Shown here in pieces: positions 1 to 11,105 of a DNA stretch of 64,000 nt. Position 1 is the stretch's first letter, and every line of letters begins with the position of its first letter. The position numbers and the translations under genes are program-made. The DNA lies in contig CM059192.1 in assembly GCA_030323885.1 (NCBI GenBank), positions 68,150,785 to 68,214,784 of the forward strand. The letters run 5' to 3'. The notes under the pieces are model-generated. The model was not told where the DNA came from. It made no database searches and was given only the letters and a program-made list of their open reading frames with translations. This DNA is from Branchipolynoe longqiensis (taxonomy: Eukaryota > Annelida > Polychaeta > Phyllodocida > Polynoidae).

Positions 1-480
1 GGAAATAACCCATACAAATGGTAATGGCAGTTATTAGACATACATAAACACAAACAAAGAAAAACAGACATCACAGTAAACAAACAAAAACTACTACTTG
101 CCCCGTGAAGAATTGCAGTGGATATACAAATACTTCAATGAGCTATTTAATTATATGGAACCCAAAAGTCCAAAATAGAAAGCTAAATAATCCAGTTAGG
201 GAATGGCAGCTATTTGGCATGGAGACTATTTGATATCGGGTGGCCGGAGTGATTTCAAATGGCCCATTTGAAATCAAGTGCGGATCAAATAGCAGAAAAG
301 GCTGATGTATATATGTGTTGGAGCAATCTTATAGTTAGATAGTTACCTCCAGATTTACCAAACATGAACCGAATAGATTTAAAGCTGCATCATCCGATTA
401 AACTATAAAATTGTTCAAACCAAAGCAGTTGTCTAATTTTGATGATACATGTGCAAATTGGCCCATAATTCGGAATTGTG
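1..480. other. AT-rich non-coding stretch
   Basis: No exon or ORF. 380-460 holds a broken end of the TTAA MITE (AAAGCTGCATCATCCGATTAA ...). The pore and S6 exons expected downstream of S5 in TRPA1 are not here. Confidence 0.6.
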
Positions 481-884
481 GTTGATCGGCGGAGGAAGCC
501 TGAGACGCTCACATCACCAAGGGGCGCATGCACGCTTCCCCCCTCCTCCTACACCCTCCTGACCTGCATTTGGGGTCCGATTCAAAGCCTGTTCTTTATA
601 CACACCAGCACCCTCGTTTCCACCCAAGAATACCCACGTCACAAAGCTAGTTAAAAGGCACTCACGTCAAAAAGGAAGACGCAGTAGACACGCCGAGCCA
701 GCCATACCAGAGGCTGACCGGCGAAGCACGTTACAAAACGGACAATAGCAGCTACCGAAGCGACTCATTCACGTCGCAAGATGGCGGGGCGACCCGCGCT
801 CCGGCGGCTTCACCGACTCTGAGACAATCCACCCGCGCCAAGAAGCCCTCGGCAAAAGCGAAGCAAGCCGATGGCATAATAAAG

Positions 885-1852
885 ATGCAGGCATCCATCG
901 ACGTGATCGAGAAGCGATGGGATGCACTTGAACTCCACGCTGCTCAACAACGCAAGGAAATGGCGGAGCAGAGCAAGATCCTCGCAGAAGCTACCTCCGC
1001 CCTGGTGTCCGCTACCGACAACATTCGCCACCGTGAAGCCACCCACTCTCCATCTCCGCCCCTCAACAGACCGGCACTGGCACCAGGACGCTGTCACCAA
1101 CATCCCCAATGGCGATGACACATAGAGGCCGCACCAGCTCCCAAGCAAGCCGTGATGTCGGACACGCAAGCCGGGTGAGCCTGTGGTCCTCACCGTCCCC
1201 CTCACCCCAACACCGAAGCGAGCACCGATCGCGGACGGACCGAGGAAATGCGAAGGCTGCGGCCGCTCCCCTGCTCACACCTGCCGCTCCCCTGTTCACA
1301 CCTGCTCCGCCTCCACGACCTCGGCTGACCACCAGCACGGGAAGCAACATCATCAAAAAGTGGGCGCCGACCCCCACAACCATTGCGATGGGCCCACCCT
1401 GCCCAGCCTGGAATAAAGACCCCGGATCGTGCGACAAAGCGGTGAAAGGAGAGTCGCACGGTTCGGGCGGCCAAAAGCTCGCTCATGTGTGTGACTACTG
1501 TGCTAATGTCAGGACGATAGTCACAAACCATACTGAGGCCATCTGCTACTCTAAGAAGTCCAGGGACAAGACCAGTACGAAATCCCAGCTGAATTTTTGG
1601 CGCCCCTGCGGAATGATAAAACCCGTCCCCGCCGAGCCAGTAGAGACAATTCTCCCGCTTGTCCCCCGACTACCCTTACCGCATATGCCCCCCCCCAGCA
1701 CCCATCCACTGTTTGTTGACATTCTGGGATGGCCATGTGGCTTCCCGCCAGGCATCCCCGATGCCGGGGCAACCCCGGGAACCCCTGTGAATGACGTCAC
1801 ACCCGTTCTGGCCAGGGCCATAGGCACATGCCCGACAGGCTGGAACAGGTGA
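885..1852 (+). pseudogene. gag-like ORF1 of Ngaro/DIRS-like element
   Basis: Two overlapping frames are needed. The first (885-1118) holds a coiled-coil-like E-K-R-W-D-A-L-E-L-H-A-A-Q-Q-R-K-E-M-A-E stretch. The second (1109-1852) carries a cysteine/histidine motif C-x-A-W-N-K-D-P-G-S-C-D, H-V-C-D-Y-C-A-N-V-R, H-T-E-A-I-C. The same motif is in the 54889-57671 element, which supports its being a real ORF1 domain. Function, probably nucleic-acid binding, is inferred. Confidence 0.7.
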
Positions 1853-2099
1853 AACAGTGGCGGCTCCATGACGTCACAGCCCGTGATGAAGCTGGTTTAC
1901 GGCCAACCCGCCCGCTGCCAGTTGTCGGGCCCCGTGCCACCCAGATGGTAAAGAATAACACAGCTCGCGGAAGCCCGGGCACTCCACACCGAGGGCGGCG
2001 AGCCCCGTAGCCCCCTGTGTGCTGTGTGACGTGACCAGAGCAGCCCAGGCTGGCCGCCGGGGTGAGATCGACACAAACTAGCTGGTCGGCGAGGTCATC

Positions 2100-2760
2100 G
2101 ACAGCACACTGCAGGACTCTATGGTCAACCCCCTCCCCCCCCTCCCCCCGACTGCGGCCCGTCTTCGTTCGAGGGAGGGAAGGGGAGCCTTCTGCTGGTC
2201 CGCGGACGTGTCCCGGGCCTACCACCAGCTCCGAGCAGACCCCTTGTCGAGCCCCCTCTTCTGCATCACCATCGATGGCCACCTGTACTTCGACATCGCC
2301 ATGCCCTTCGGCTGCCGCACCTCCGGCAGGGCCTGTGGCCACGTGACCGTGACGGTGTCATGGATCCTGCAGCAGCGCAGCTACTTCAGTCTCGTGTATG
2401 TGGCTGACTTTGTGGGCTGTGAGGCGCATCTTACTTGGATGTGATGTGCACCTTTGACCACCTCCGTGATATCTGTGCCACTCTCGGACTGGCCCTCTCC
2501 CCCGAAAAGTGCTGCCCCCAACTGTGAAATTAGTTTGGCTCGGTATAGAGCTCGACTCGGAGGGGCTGGTCCTCCGCATCCCAGACCAGAAACTCGACGA
2601 GGTCATCTGCGACTGCGACCACTGGCTCGGGCATCCGACCCTCACCAGGAAGGCACTCCAACGACTCATGGGGTGCCTCGCCCACATCAGCACCCGCATT
2701 CCACCTGCCAGGAAATTCATGTGCCTTATCCTCGCAGCCTACGGGCTGCCCACACCCGCC
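2100..2760 (+). pseudogene. Reverse transcriptase remnant (Ngaro/DIRS-like)
   Basis: Motifs S-A-D-V-S-R-A-Y-H-Q-L-R, M-P-F-G-C and Y-V-A-D-F-V-G follow in order, then across a frameshift L-G-I-E-L-D-S-E-G and L-M-G-C-L-A-H-I-S. The catalytic Y-x-D-D box reads Y-V-A-D, so one of the two aspartates is replaced and the enzyme should be inactive even apart from the frame breaks. Confidence 0.82.
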
Positions 2761-2770
2761 GTTCGCCGAC

Positions 2771-3238
2771 GTGGACCTCGACCTAAGGCGCAATGTCCGC
2801 TGGTTCCACAACGGCGTCTGCCTCCTCCCGCCCCCGACTCGTGCCTACCCCGACTCGTGCCTCACGGGCATGGGCGCGTTCTCCCGGGACCGCTGCTTCT
2901 CGGAGACCTACGATGAGGAGATCATGGTTGCATACCCCACCATTCACGAGCTCGAGGCCGTGAACCTCATCCTCACGGAGCAGCTCCTCAGGCCGGAAGC
3001 TCCGGGCAGGTATGACATCATCGTCAACACAGACAACACGGCGTCGGCCCTGGACCTCGAGTTGGGCCATGCCTCAGACCCCACCCTGGGTGCCTGCGCC
3101 CGCGAGATCTGGATGATCGCGGCGCTCGGCTCATTCACGATAACGGTCCAGCACAAGCCTGAGATCGAGCTTGTCCTCGCGGATGCTCTGAGCCGCGCGC
3201 GTTACTCTTGGGTTACCCTCGATATCATTCGCGAGTAG
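2771..3238 (+). pseudogene. RNase H domain (Ngaro/DIRS-like)
   Basis: An open stretch with D-S-C-L-T-G-M-G-A-F, L-E-A-V-N-L-I-L, V-N-T-D-N-T-A-S-A and L-A-D-A-L-S-R-A. These match the D-E-D positions of the RNase H found in DIRS-group elements. The ORF starts at an internal Met and was once continuous with the reverse transcriptase upstream. Confidence 0.82.
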
Positions 3239-3310
3239 TGCCACATATGGAGGATTCGCACACATAAGGATCATGCACTCCCCTTTATGTTCACCCCATA
3301 CCTCTGACTT

Positions 3311-4251
3311 TCTCTTCCCCAGATTATGACCAGCGGGCGCACAAGCACCTCATGACCCTCCACCGCGCCACTCTCGCGGCAGGGACCTGGCGCAACCGCG
3401 ATCACCACGCAAGGAAGTACTTGGAGTTCATGCTCGAGCACGCCTCCACCGCGAACTCCCCTCCCCGGCATCAGTCGTGAAAGCCCTCTCGGGCGCCCGC
3501 TCCTGGGCCCCGGAGGCGGGAGGGGACCTCACCCCCTTTGACACCCTGTTTACGGAGAAGGTGAGAAAGGGCGGGGAAAAACTCTTCGCCGTCCAGGTCA
3601 GGAGGGTGCCCGCCATCATCCCCGAGATGATCGCCCACATCTTCACGCACCTGCGCTCCTTGGGGCATCTCGGGTTCACCCCCTGGGCGGCCATCGTCAT
3701 CGCCTACTTCACCTTCCTAAGGCAGTCCAACCTGCTGTCACCATCTCACGCCCCTTGGGGCGGCCCGCAAATGCTCTGTCGAGACGACGTCTAACGCATC
3801 GCCGGTGGCCCCCTGCTCATCGGCGCAGGCGCAGGCGGTCTACCCATTGGGCCCCATGCAGGAGTGGGGGCGGGCGAAAGCCCTGGTACCGGCCTCAGCC
3901 AAAGCCCCAGCCTTCCTCGACCACGTCGGGACCCCGCTAACCGCCCACCACATCACCCCTCTGCTCTGAGCGGCCCTGGAGGCGGCCGGCATGCCGGAAG
4001 CGCCCAGCCACACCCTGCACAGCCTTCGTAGATGCGCTGCCCAGGCATGCTCCTGCAGGGGGGTCGACCTATCCGCCATAATGGCCCAGGGGACCTGGGA
4101 GTCCGACGCAGTCTACACCTACGTGCCCAAGGTCGTACCCGCGGACGCCCTGAAAGCCTTGGCTTTGTGCTTTGGGTCGGCCTCTGGGCCTACCAACTTG
4201 GGCTCCCATGTTCTCCCTCTCCCCTCAGCTGACATTGAACAGATGGACTGA
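3311..4251 (+). pseudogene. Tyrosine recombinase remnant (Ngaro/DIRS-like)
   Basis: The frame 3477-3794 includes F-T-F-L-R-Q-S-N-L-L with the first catalytic Arg. After a frameshift, 3991-4251 has H-T-L-H-S-L-R-R (H-x-x-R box), G-T-W-E-S-D and Y-T-Y-V with the expected Tyr. This is the integration enzyme of the element. The frame break between the boxes makes it non-functional as assembled. Confidence 0.78.
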
Positions 4252-4380
4252 ACTCTACCAACAAACAAGATTTTACCCCATCATAACATTGTGTAACCTC
4301 ATTTATGTACCTAATAAAACCCCCACTCTCCCACTTCAGTCTCAGGCTTCTTCTGTCCGAATAAGATGTGAGTGCACGTA

Positions 4381-4768
4381 TTAAAGCTGCATAGTCCGAT
4401 GATATACAATCAACCTTTCCAAACCAAAACATTTATCTACATTTGATCCTATATATCGAAATTTGGTATTCGTGCACAGTAGTTTACTGCTGAAACTTGT
4501 AGTGTCAGAATTGCGATGTGCTTGCCAAAATTAATTTAGAAGATATTTCAAGTGCAAACATGCTAAATTAATTTAGGCAAGATTGCCAAATCTCTAACAC
4601 CACAGTCTCTGCAGTAACAGGTTCTATTGAATTGACTCAGTATTCCCTTATATGTGATGCCAAATGTTTAATAAGTGCATCAGTACCAAATTAGATATGT
4701 ATAATCAAATCTAGATAATTGTTTTGGTTTTGAAAGTTTGATGTTTTCATCGGACGATGCAGCTTTAA
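4381..4768. mobile_element. TTAA-flanked MITE
   Basis: Begins TTAAAGCTGCATAGTCCGATG and ends CATCGGACGATGCAGCTTTAA. Internal landmarks of the family (TTTGGCAAG, GCAGTAACAGGTTCTATT, AAATGTTTAATAAGTGCA) are present with some rearrangement. The TTAA ends suggest piggyBac-type mobilisation. It abuts the right end of the Ngaro-like element. Confidence 0.75.
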
Positions 4769-5117
4769 GTAAGATATAAAAATTTAAAAAACCAACAGTA
4801 CATGGTAAAGCAAGACAATTTGGCATATTATTACAGGTGTGTAGGTCTAAAGTGCTCCTAGCCATTATCTGACATTGCTATTAGGCAAGTTGCTTGATAA
4901 GATCTGGAGCCAACAATCCTTGTTCGATAAGAGCTTATCACATATCAGATGCTGCGGCTACTTTGGAGTGAGATTAACTAACATCATGTGGACCAGCCCG
5001 ATCCATAGCCACAGCTTGAATTAAACACTTATATTTATTTAAGCACGATCAGCATTTACCTACATGTTTTATGTCATTATAATCTACGGAAGTCATCGCG
5101 TCATGATGCTTTTGACT

Positions 5118-5415
5118 ATTGATAATATTATAGTGTTATTATAATATATAGTACCTTATAATATAATATTATATATAATATTGTTATTATAATATATATC
5201 ATAATATAATGTTATTATAATATACATTATAACATATATTATTTTATAATATACTCTTAAGTTATTATATATACTATTATGTTATTATAATATATATAAT
5301 AATATAATAATGTTACTATAATATATATTTATAATGTTATTATAATAATATTATACTATTATGTTATTAGAATACATATGATAACATTATACTGTTATTA
5401 TAATATATGCTATTA
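5118..5415. repeat. AT-rich palindromic tract
   Basis: Irregular repeats of TTATTATAATATAT and ATATTATAATAATG, self-complementary throughout. No gene. Confidence 0.9.
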
Positions 5416-5847
5416 ATAATTGACCATTTTGACTATCGGATGCAACTAAGCAGACTTGGAGGTTTATTTGATTCATTTTTCTTAATCTCATTTATGAATT
5501 AATTTTGATAAATAGAATTACAATAAGCTATAAATCAAAGCAATCTCTTAGAATGAGTTCACTGGCAAATTAAGCTAATTTAAAAAAGATTATTATTCAC
5601 CCAAATCACATTTGATTTGTGTGCATCATGTCAGTCTTTTGCAATAGTTAGTACTGACGACATATTTGATTTCTTAAAGCTAATTTAAAAAAACTTAAAT
5701 TATTAAACCAAATCACATTTAAGCTGTGTGCATTATAGGATAATTTATTTAATTATCATAAATATTTTTAATTATTTTGAACTCGTGCCAGGCTGGAACT
5801 ATGTTTCGCCACAAGACATTTTCCTTTGTTTGCTGGTTCCGGCTCAC

Positions 5848-5937
5848 CTTGTTTCCGTCGGCACACTCCTGTGTATACATAAGTACGTAGAAGGAGCCGG
5901 CAAAGGCACAGCAGAAGAAGATGTAAAGGAGCACCGC
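5848..5937 (-). CDS. TRPA1: TRPA1 alternative S5 exon, form b
   Basis: A 90-bp phase 0-0 exon, acceptor TTGTGGTCAG, donor GTGAGC. It encodes A-V-L-L-Y-I-F-F-C-C-A-F-A-G-S-F-Y-V-L-M followed by Y-T-Q-E-C-A-D-G-N-K. It shares the initial A-V, the C-A-(A/F) core and S-F-Y-V-L-M with form a but differs in the middle of the helix and is five residues longer towards the pore turret. No S6 or pore exon is found further left before the window edge. Confidence 0.9.
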
Positions 5938-6501
5938 CTGACCACAAGTGGGGGACAGAAAACAACGCTGCTGCATCTTCAATGGCATCAAATACAACAG
6001 TGACGGCTCTACTTGAGCTTGGGCAGAGATTATTAACGGTCTCTGATGTGGAGCAGTGCAATGCATGTCGGCAGGACAGTGGTGTCTGCATGTATGGTTG
6101 GGAAGAACAGAAAATAACATGCCATGTAAAGATTTTGGATGCATTTGTTTGAGACTAGATTGTGTAGTAGGAATTAACTGGAGGGTGGGGGGTGGGGAGG
6201 TTGTTCCAGTGTTCAGTATTTATCTATGTTGATACAGAGTTGGTTAAATCGGAGAGATTGATTGATCGATTGATTGGTGGTTGCTTTACGCCTTGTCGGC
6301 AGCATAGGCCATATTCACGGCGAGAAATGTTTGTTTTTTGTTCAAACCATCGCTTTTACATGTAAAAGCAGACAATCAATTATGTGCCAATAGACACTAA
6401 TTAAATTAGAAAGCTCACAATCATATATTTGTGGTCAAGGGAAACAAATTCCCATAGAAAAAGAAAAGTTTATTAATAATTGATAGAATCCATTTAGTAA
6501 A

Positions 6502-7080
6502 CTATATAAGGTGGTACAGTCCAGCTGCCCTCAAAAAGGCTAAAATGTTTTCCTGTTTTACCTTAGTAAAAAGGTCATGCATACTGTCTGCAGTGTAGAA
6601 CCGTTGGCGCAGGGCCAAAAAATCAACGCAACTTAGTAAAATGTGTTTGAGTGTCAGTGGGGACTGACACCCAATACATTCAGGGGGAGGTTCCCCCTTG
6701 AGCAGAAAAGCATGTGTAAGCCACGAGTGGCCAATACGGCAGCGGCTAAGGACCACTTGGTCCCGCCGACCTCCCACATGAGTCTGTGGTGGCTTTCCCA
6801 CAGATGGTTCAATCTCTTTAAGTTTATTAATGTTTTCATCCCACTCATGTTGCCATTTGGATTTTATGTGGGTGGCTATTAGTGGTTTCAGATCAGAGTG
6901 AGGGATCAGACACGGTTCAAGATCACAGTTCAGGGCCTTCTTTGCAGCGGAGAGAATGTAAGCAGACAAGATGGCGACTGCAGATCTGAGAATGGTCTCG
7001 ATTTGACTTTTAAAAGTCTATTAAAGTACATGGGCTATTCTCCAAAACTGGGCACCACATATTTGGTCTCCACGTTACGA
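6502..7080 (-). pseudogene. 3' end of a non-LTR retrotransposon ORF2 (RNase H / C-terminal region)
   Basis: An ORF of 155 codons (6502-6969) carries R-R-D-Q-V-V-L-S-R-C-R-I-G-H-S and P-E-C-I-G-C-Q-S-P-L-T-L-K-H-I-L. This is the conserved C-terminal region of LINEs with an RNase H domain and a C-x-x-C...H...C knuckle. Only this fragment is left; it sits in the intron downstream of S5 exon a in transcript order. Confidence 0.75.
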
Positions 7081-7622
7081 TGCTGATAATTAAGTCTTTG
7101 TTTTGTCAATAGCAAGTCAAATAATTATTGTAGCCTTTGTCTATTAGGTATGTTAGCAGTTCTAAATGTATTGAATTTATCCCACATAAGATATCAAAAT
7201 TATAATTGTATGATTTTGCACTAGAGTGAAAATGTGAAAATTTAAACATTTACCCCATACATGTAGCCAAACGTTTTTTCAACTTATTTTTCAACTTTTT
7301 TCTTGTAAGGCATAACCTTGTCTGCTTAACAGTATTCAATAAAATCTTGTTTGACTATGTTGTATATGTTAAAATGAGGTTCTGGATGTGTCTTTGATTT
7401 TCATGTTACACAAGTGATATTAATGTATTGCTCAATTTGTATAAGATCTAATTCAAAAAGTGAAATTCATTTTTTTCAACTCTGACACATCCACAACATA
7501 CAAACCTTCATAGGACATTGGACTAGGCTATTATTTGGAAGGATTTTTGCTATTATTTGGAAGGTTTTCACTTTTGGTTTCCACGTCACACTTTGGTGCC
7601 CAGTTTTAGAGAATGACCCACT
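7029..7622. mobile_element. TIR element with GGGCAC-type ends
   Basis: The left end ATTCTCCAAAACTGGGCACCA is mirrored at 7585-7610 by TGGTGCCCAGTTTTAGAGAAT. Both are followed inwards by a TCCACGT block. The AT-rich inside has no coding potential, so this is a non-autonomous DNA transposon of about 590 bp. A related single end occurs near 60607. Confidence 0.65.
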
Positions 7623-8110
7623 ATACATTAAAAAAAAATATTCTTCAAACCAAAAGTAGCAGGTAAATATGAAAAGGTATGTGAAGAATATATTTAACAT
7701 ATTTGATTATAAATTTATGTGGTTAATTCCTTTACCCCGACTTCCGAAACTTTTTCTAAAGGGTTGTTCAGCAGCCCTTTTTCAGGAACGAGGCTATCTG
7801 TTTTGTTGTTGTTTTTTGTTAGTTTTTAGGGGGGTCAAGGTGAAATTGGTGGTGGGGGGGGGGTTCTCAGGGGGGGGGGGCGGGGGGGGGAGTGCAGGGG
7901 GAGGGGGTTGGAGAGGAAAAGGTAATCTAGGTTTACTAGGAACCCAACCCCAGTAGGAACGAGGCTTACGAGGGCAACTAGGCATCGAACCCGCTGCTTT
8001 TGACATGGCATGTTATATTCTTTTGCCGCGTGGTGCGCTGGTTCCCGGTGCGCGATGTGAGACACAATAGAACGTACACCAATGGCGGAATGAGGGCCAG
8101 GGCTACGTAC
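7623..8110. other. Intron downstream of S5 exon a, with G-runs
   Basis: Dominated by G runs at 7854-7863, 7870-7880 and 7882-7890 and by GGGGGAGGGGG at 7907. Read as C-runs in the pre-mRNA. Confidence 0.7.
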
Positions 8111-8185
8111 CATGTCGTAATAGTGCATCAGTACGTAAAACGACTCCCCAAAGGCCGCGCAAAAAAGGAGGAAAACTGTCACAGC
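8111..8185 (-). CDS. TRPA1: TRPA1 alternative S5 exon, form a
   Basis: A 75-bp phase 0-0 exon, acceptor CGCTCCACAG, donor GTACGT. It encodes A-V-T-V-F-L-L-F-C-A-A-F-G-E-S-F-Y-V-L-M then H-Y-Y-D-M, the pore-lining S5 helix and the start of the turret. Both splice sites fit the S3-S4 exon. A second S5 exon of the same phase lies 2.2 kb downstream. Because both encode the same helix, only one can be used per channel. Homopolymer C (8285-8297) and G (7854-7890) tracts flank it. Confidence 0.9.
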
Positions 8186-8356
8186 CTGTGGAGCGAAGAT
8201 GAACAACACAACACACGTCAGGTTAGAGGCTGTCCAAAGTTGTCAACATTCTCAACGTAGTACAAAGAGTACTACTTTCCCAGACCCCCCCCCCCCCTGC
8301 CCGCTCACCCCCATTCCTGCCCAAGGTAGTACACATCAACATTTTACTACAAACCT

Positions 8357-8832
8357 AGACTGGATGGCCGAATGAGTCGAGTGCCCGCCTTCCGATTTTG
8401 GTAGGTCATGGGATTCAAGCCCCTGGTTGAGTCAAACCAATAACTTAAAAATTGATACTTGTCACTACCTACCCTGGCATTCGACATTACTAGGATAGGG
8501 AAAGGTTGGTTGGTTGTGGGAGTTTTACCTCCAGGCAACATCTAAGGTCAACTCAGGACGGGTACCGACTTGTGACAGTGTGCACTCATAGTGACGCTAT
8601 AGTGCTGCCCCATTGGGAGACCAGCACCATGGCCTCCCACTCAGTCACATTATCCTGACACTGAGCCAACCAGTCCTTGCCTTATCCTAATAATGCCGAA
8701 TGCCTGGCTAGGGAGTGACAAGTATCAATTTTTAAGTCATTTGTTTGACTTAACCAGGGTTCGAGCCAACCCATGGGTTCGAATCCCACGACCTACCAAA
8801 ACGGGAGACAGATGCTCAACTCACTTGGCAAG
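8357..8832. repeat. Two tRNA-derived SINEs head to head (plus 8357-8502, minus 8503-8832)
   Basis: The plus-strand piece starts GGATGGCCGAATGAGTCGAG with a B-box-like GGATTCAAGCCC. The minus-strand piece has the whole unit, including GGTTCGAATCCCACGACC at its 5' end and the AACATCTAAGGTC tail. They lie just upstream of S5 exon a in transcript order, so the pre-mRNA could form a long hairpin here. Confidence 0.8.
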
Positions 8833-9028
8833 GACAAGGAGTAATGGAATGAGGAAGACCAATTGTACGCGATTGAAAATTTCCCTACCTATTCAACTGA
8901 TATTGACAACAACAAAAACGGCAACAAATATCAACATTTGATTAAAAGTTGTACTTTAGTGACAGCCCCCCCACCCCTGTTGTACGCTTTGTACGACCGA
9001 GAAAATGTTGACAACTTTGGATGGCCCC

Positions 9029-9384
9029 TTAAAGTTGCATAGTCCGATGGTTTTGAATTTCTGTATTTCTTTTTTAGATAAATATATCAAATCGATCACT
9101 AGTATCTACTTTACATTAGTTCAAAGATACTTTTATTTTAAATGGTAAACTTTTGAGATATTTTGAGTGCAAACATGGAAAATTAGTGTTGGCAAGCTTG
9201 TCAACACTCTGACACCATAGACTTCTGCAGTAACATGTTCAGTCAAATGGACTCAGTATTGCCTTCTACGCAGAAACAAATGCTTAATAAGTGCATTAGT
9301 ATCTAAGTTAGATATGTCAAATCAAATCTAGATAATTGGTTTGGTTTTGAAAATTTGATATTTCATCAGACTGTGCAGCTTTAA
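9029..9384. mobile_element. TTAA-flanked MITE
   Basis: A complete copy, 356 bp, with TTAAAGTTGCATAGTCCGATG at the left and the inverted equivalent ending GCAGCTTTAA at the right. It lies in the intron between the S3-S4 exon and S5 exon a. Confidence 0.8.
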
Positions 9385-9799
9385 TCAAACCCATCACACG
9401 GATGCACTGTTTGTGAGCATGCCCAAAGTTAAGGCAACACAGTTTCTCAAAGTTAAGGCAACACAGTTTCATAAATATAAGGAACAATCTCCCACAAAAT
9501 GTGATTGATGCTGAGTCAATAAATTCATTCAAGAATAGATTAGAAAAGGCATGGGCTGATGATCCAGGGAAATTTGACCCCTATTTCACCACATGCTACT
9601 AATTATTCCTTGTTTGCTTATTTACTTGCACTCAAGCAAAAATGAGAGACAAATAAGTGTTCACACTTCCTGTCTACCATTCACTATTTCGCTATTTCTC
9701 GGCCACCTGGTGGGAAGAATTCAAACTAAAGCCTCATGTGAAACCACCAGTAAGTAGAAAGGGGTTCATGTGTAGTCCACGCATTGTTTTGGCTTAGTG

Positions 9800-10075
9800 C
9801 GGGGTATTACGTCCCAGGAACATTGAGGTCATATCAGGATGGGTGCCAATTTGTGACAGTGCACACTCGTGGTGATTTTATAGTGCTGCCCCACTTGGGT
9901 ACCTTGTCACCACCATGACCATGTACCATGACCAAATATCGCACTCAGTCACATTATACTGGCAACAGACCAAGTCTTGCACCATCCTAGGAATGTCGAA
10001 TGTCTCTGGTTTGACTCGGGAGGGGATTGATCCCACGACCTCACACATGGGAAGTAGACTCACTCGGCCATACCG
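9800..10075 (-). repeat. tRNA-derived SINE
   Basis: Shows the family tail (TGAGGTCATATCAGGATGGG) and a diverged head with GATTGATCCCACGACC. Minus orientation. Confidence 0.72.
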
Positions 10076-10495
10076 TTTGATCTCAATATGCAACGTCATT
10101 CTCTCTCTGTACATATATATGCTTCCATCTAGTAGTAAAACGTTTATCTACACAAGAGATGTGGCAGAAAGTTAAACCCATCAGTTACTTCAACACGAAA
10201 GTGAGGTAGATTATAACAATCACCCTCCTATATTAAAATTGATCTAAACTCAAAAACATCGGACTCTGCAACTTTGGTGGTCGTGCTAATGATCTGCCCT
10301 GTTCTTCCTTCGTCGTCTATCAACTACTTTTTTTTTTTTTTTTGATGGGGTGTTTATGCTGTCCATAACATGTAAGCCCGGATGATCGGGCTTGTTTTCA
10401 ATGCTGGGCAGTTTTCGGCTTTTTTCTTTTTCTTATAGTTGGTGTTTATGGTTAGTAAATCTATCTTAGGAGAACATTACAAAGGAGAACTTTAC

Positions 10496-10671
10496 CCTTT
10501 TCTTTACCTATCATTCATATCGATGCTTTGCTTATTGTCTTGCAATTGTCTATCTTTTGACATTGTTGTAGATTTGTTTACTGCCTTTTCTTTACCTATC
10601 ATTCATATCAATACTTTGCTTATTGTCTTGCAATTGTCTATCTTTTTACATTGTTGTAGATTTGTTTACTG
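10496..10671. repeat. 88-bp tandem duplication
   Basis: CCTTTTCTTTACCTATCATT ... AGATTTGTTTACTG occurs twice in a row (10496-10583, 10584-10671) with three differences. Confidence 0.9.
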
Positions 10672-10786
10672 TGTAGTAGCAATTGTCATTAGGGCTGGAA
10701 GACCAGTGCATTAGCATTAGCACTGACAACATGTCATTCAAAGGAATAAAAACCCTTGAACAAAAAAAAACAACCCCAAAACTGAC

Positions 10787-11014
10787 CTTGAGTAAGCTGC
10801 TGAGGACGGTGACGAACATGATGACGTAGATGCCGACAAAGTCGATACGCCTGAGATACATGATGAAGTTGATCCAGGCCATGAACAGGGCGAGCCACCC
10901 GGCCCGCCACTGGCCGAGACACGGGTACTGGCCGAGCGGGTGGATGAAGGCGTAGGTGGTCGCCACCAGCACCAGGGCGATCAGGTTGAACACATTCACG
11001 AAGTACTTGAGGCC
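10787..11014 (-). CDS. TRPA1: TRPA1 S3-S4 exon
   Basis: A 228-bp phase 0-0 exon, acceptor TGTGTGCAG, donor GTCAGT. It encodes S3 (Y-F-V-N-V-F-N-L-I-A-L-V-L-V), the loop G-Q-Y-P-C, S4 (W-L-A-L-F-M-A-W-I-N-F-I-M-Y-L) and the S4-S5 linker ending S-S-L-L-K. The W-x-N-F-x-x-Y-L-x-R block with G-I-Y-V-I-M is diagnostic of TRPA. A CA repeat lies 34 bp upstream of the acceptor. Confidence 0.95.
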
Positions 11015-11047
11015 CTGCACACAGAGCACTTGCAATGAGACCACAAA

Positions 11048-11074
11048 AACACACACACACACACACACACACAC
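11048..11074. repeat. CA/GT dinucleotide repeat
   Basis: About 13 CA units, read as GU repeats in the TRPA1 pre-mRNA, just upstream of the S3-S4 exon acceptor. Confidence 0.93.
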
Positions 11075-11105
11075 AACTTGCAATGAGACACCATCAAAGT
11101 AGAAC

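Larger units (their letters stand above)
480..4380 (+). mobile_element. Decayed Ngaro/DIRS-like tyrosine-recombinase retrotransposon
   Basis: A GC-rich island in AT-rich surroundings with, in order, gag-like, reverse transcriptase, RNase H and tyrosine recombinase remnants, all on the plus strand and broken by frameshifts and stops. This order and the lack of integrase fit Ngaro/DIRS elements. I could not find matching terminal repeats, so the ends are approximate; the left is taken where base composition changes and the right where a TTAA element starts. Confidence 0.8.
4770..6500. other. Intron around S5 exon b
   Basis: AT-rich, with the palindromic AT tract (5118-5415) and a pair of TTAAAGCTAATTTAAAAAA words near 5570 and 5685. 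Apart from exon 5848-5937 I see no coding signal. Confidence 0.6.
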
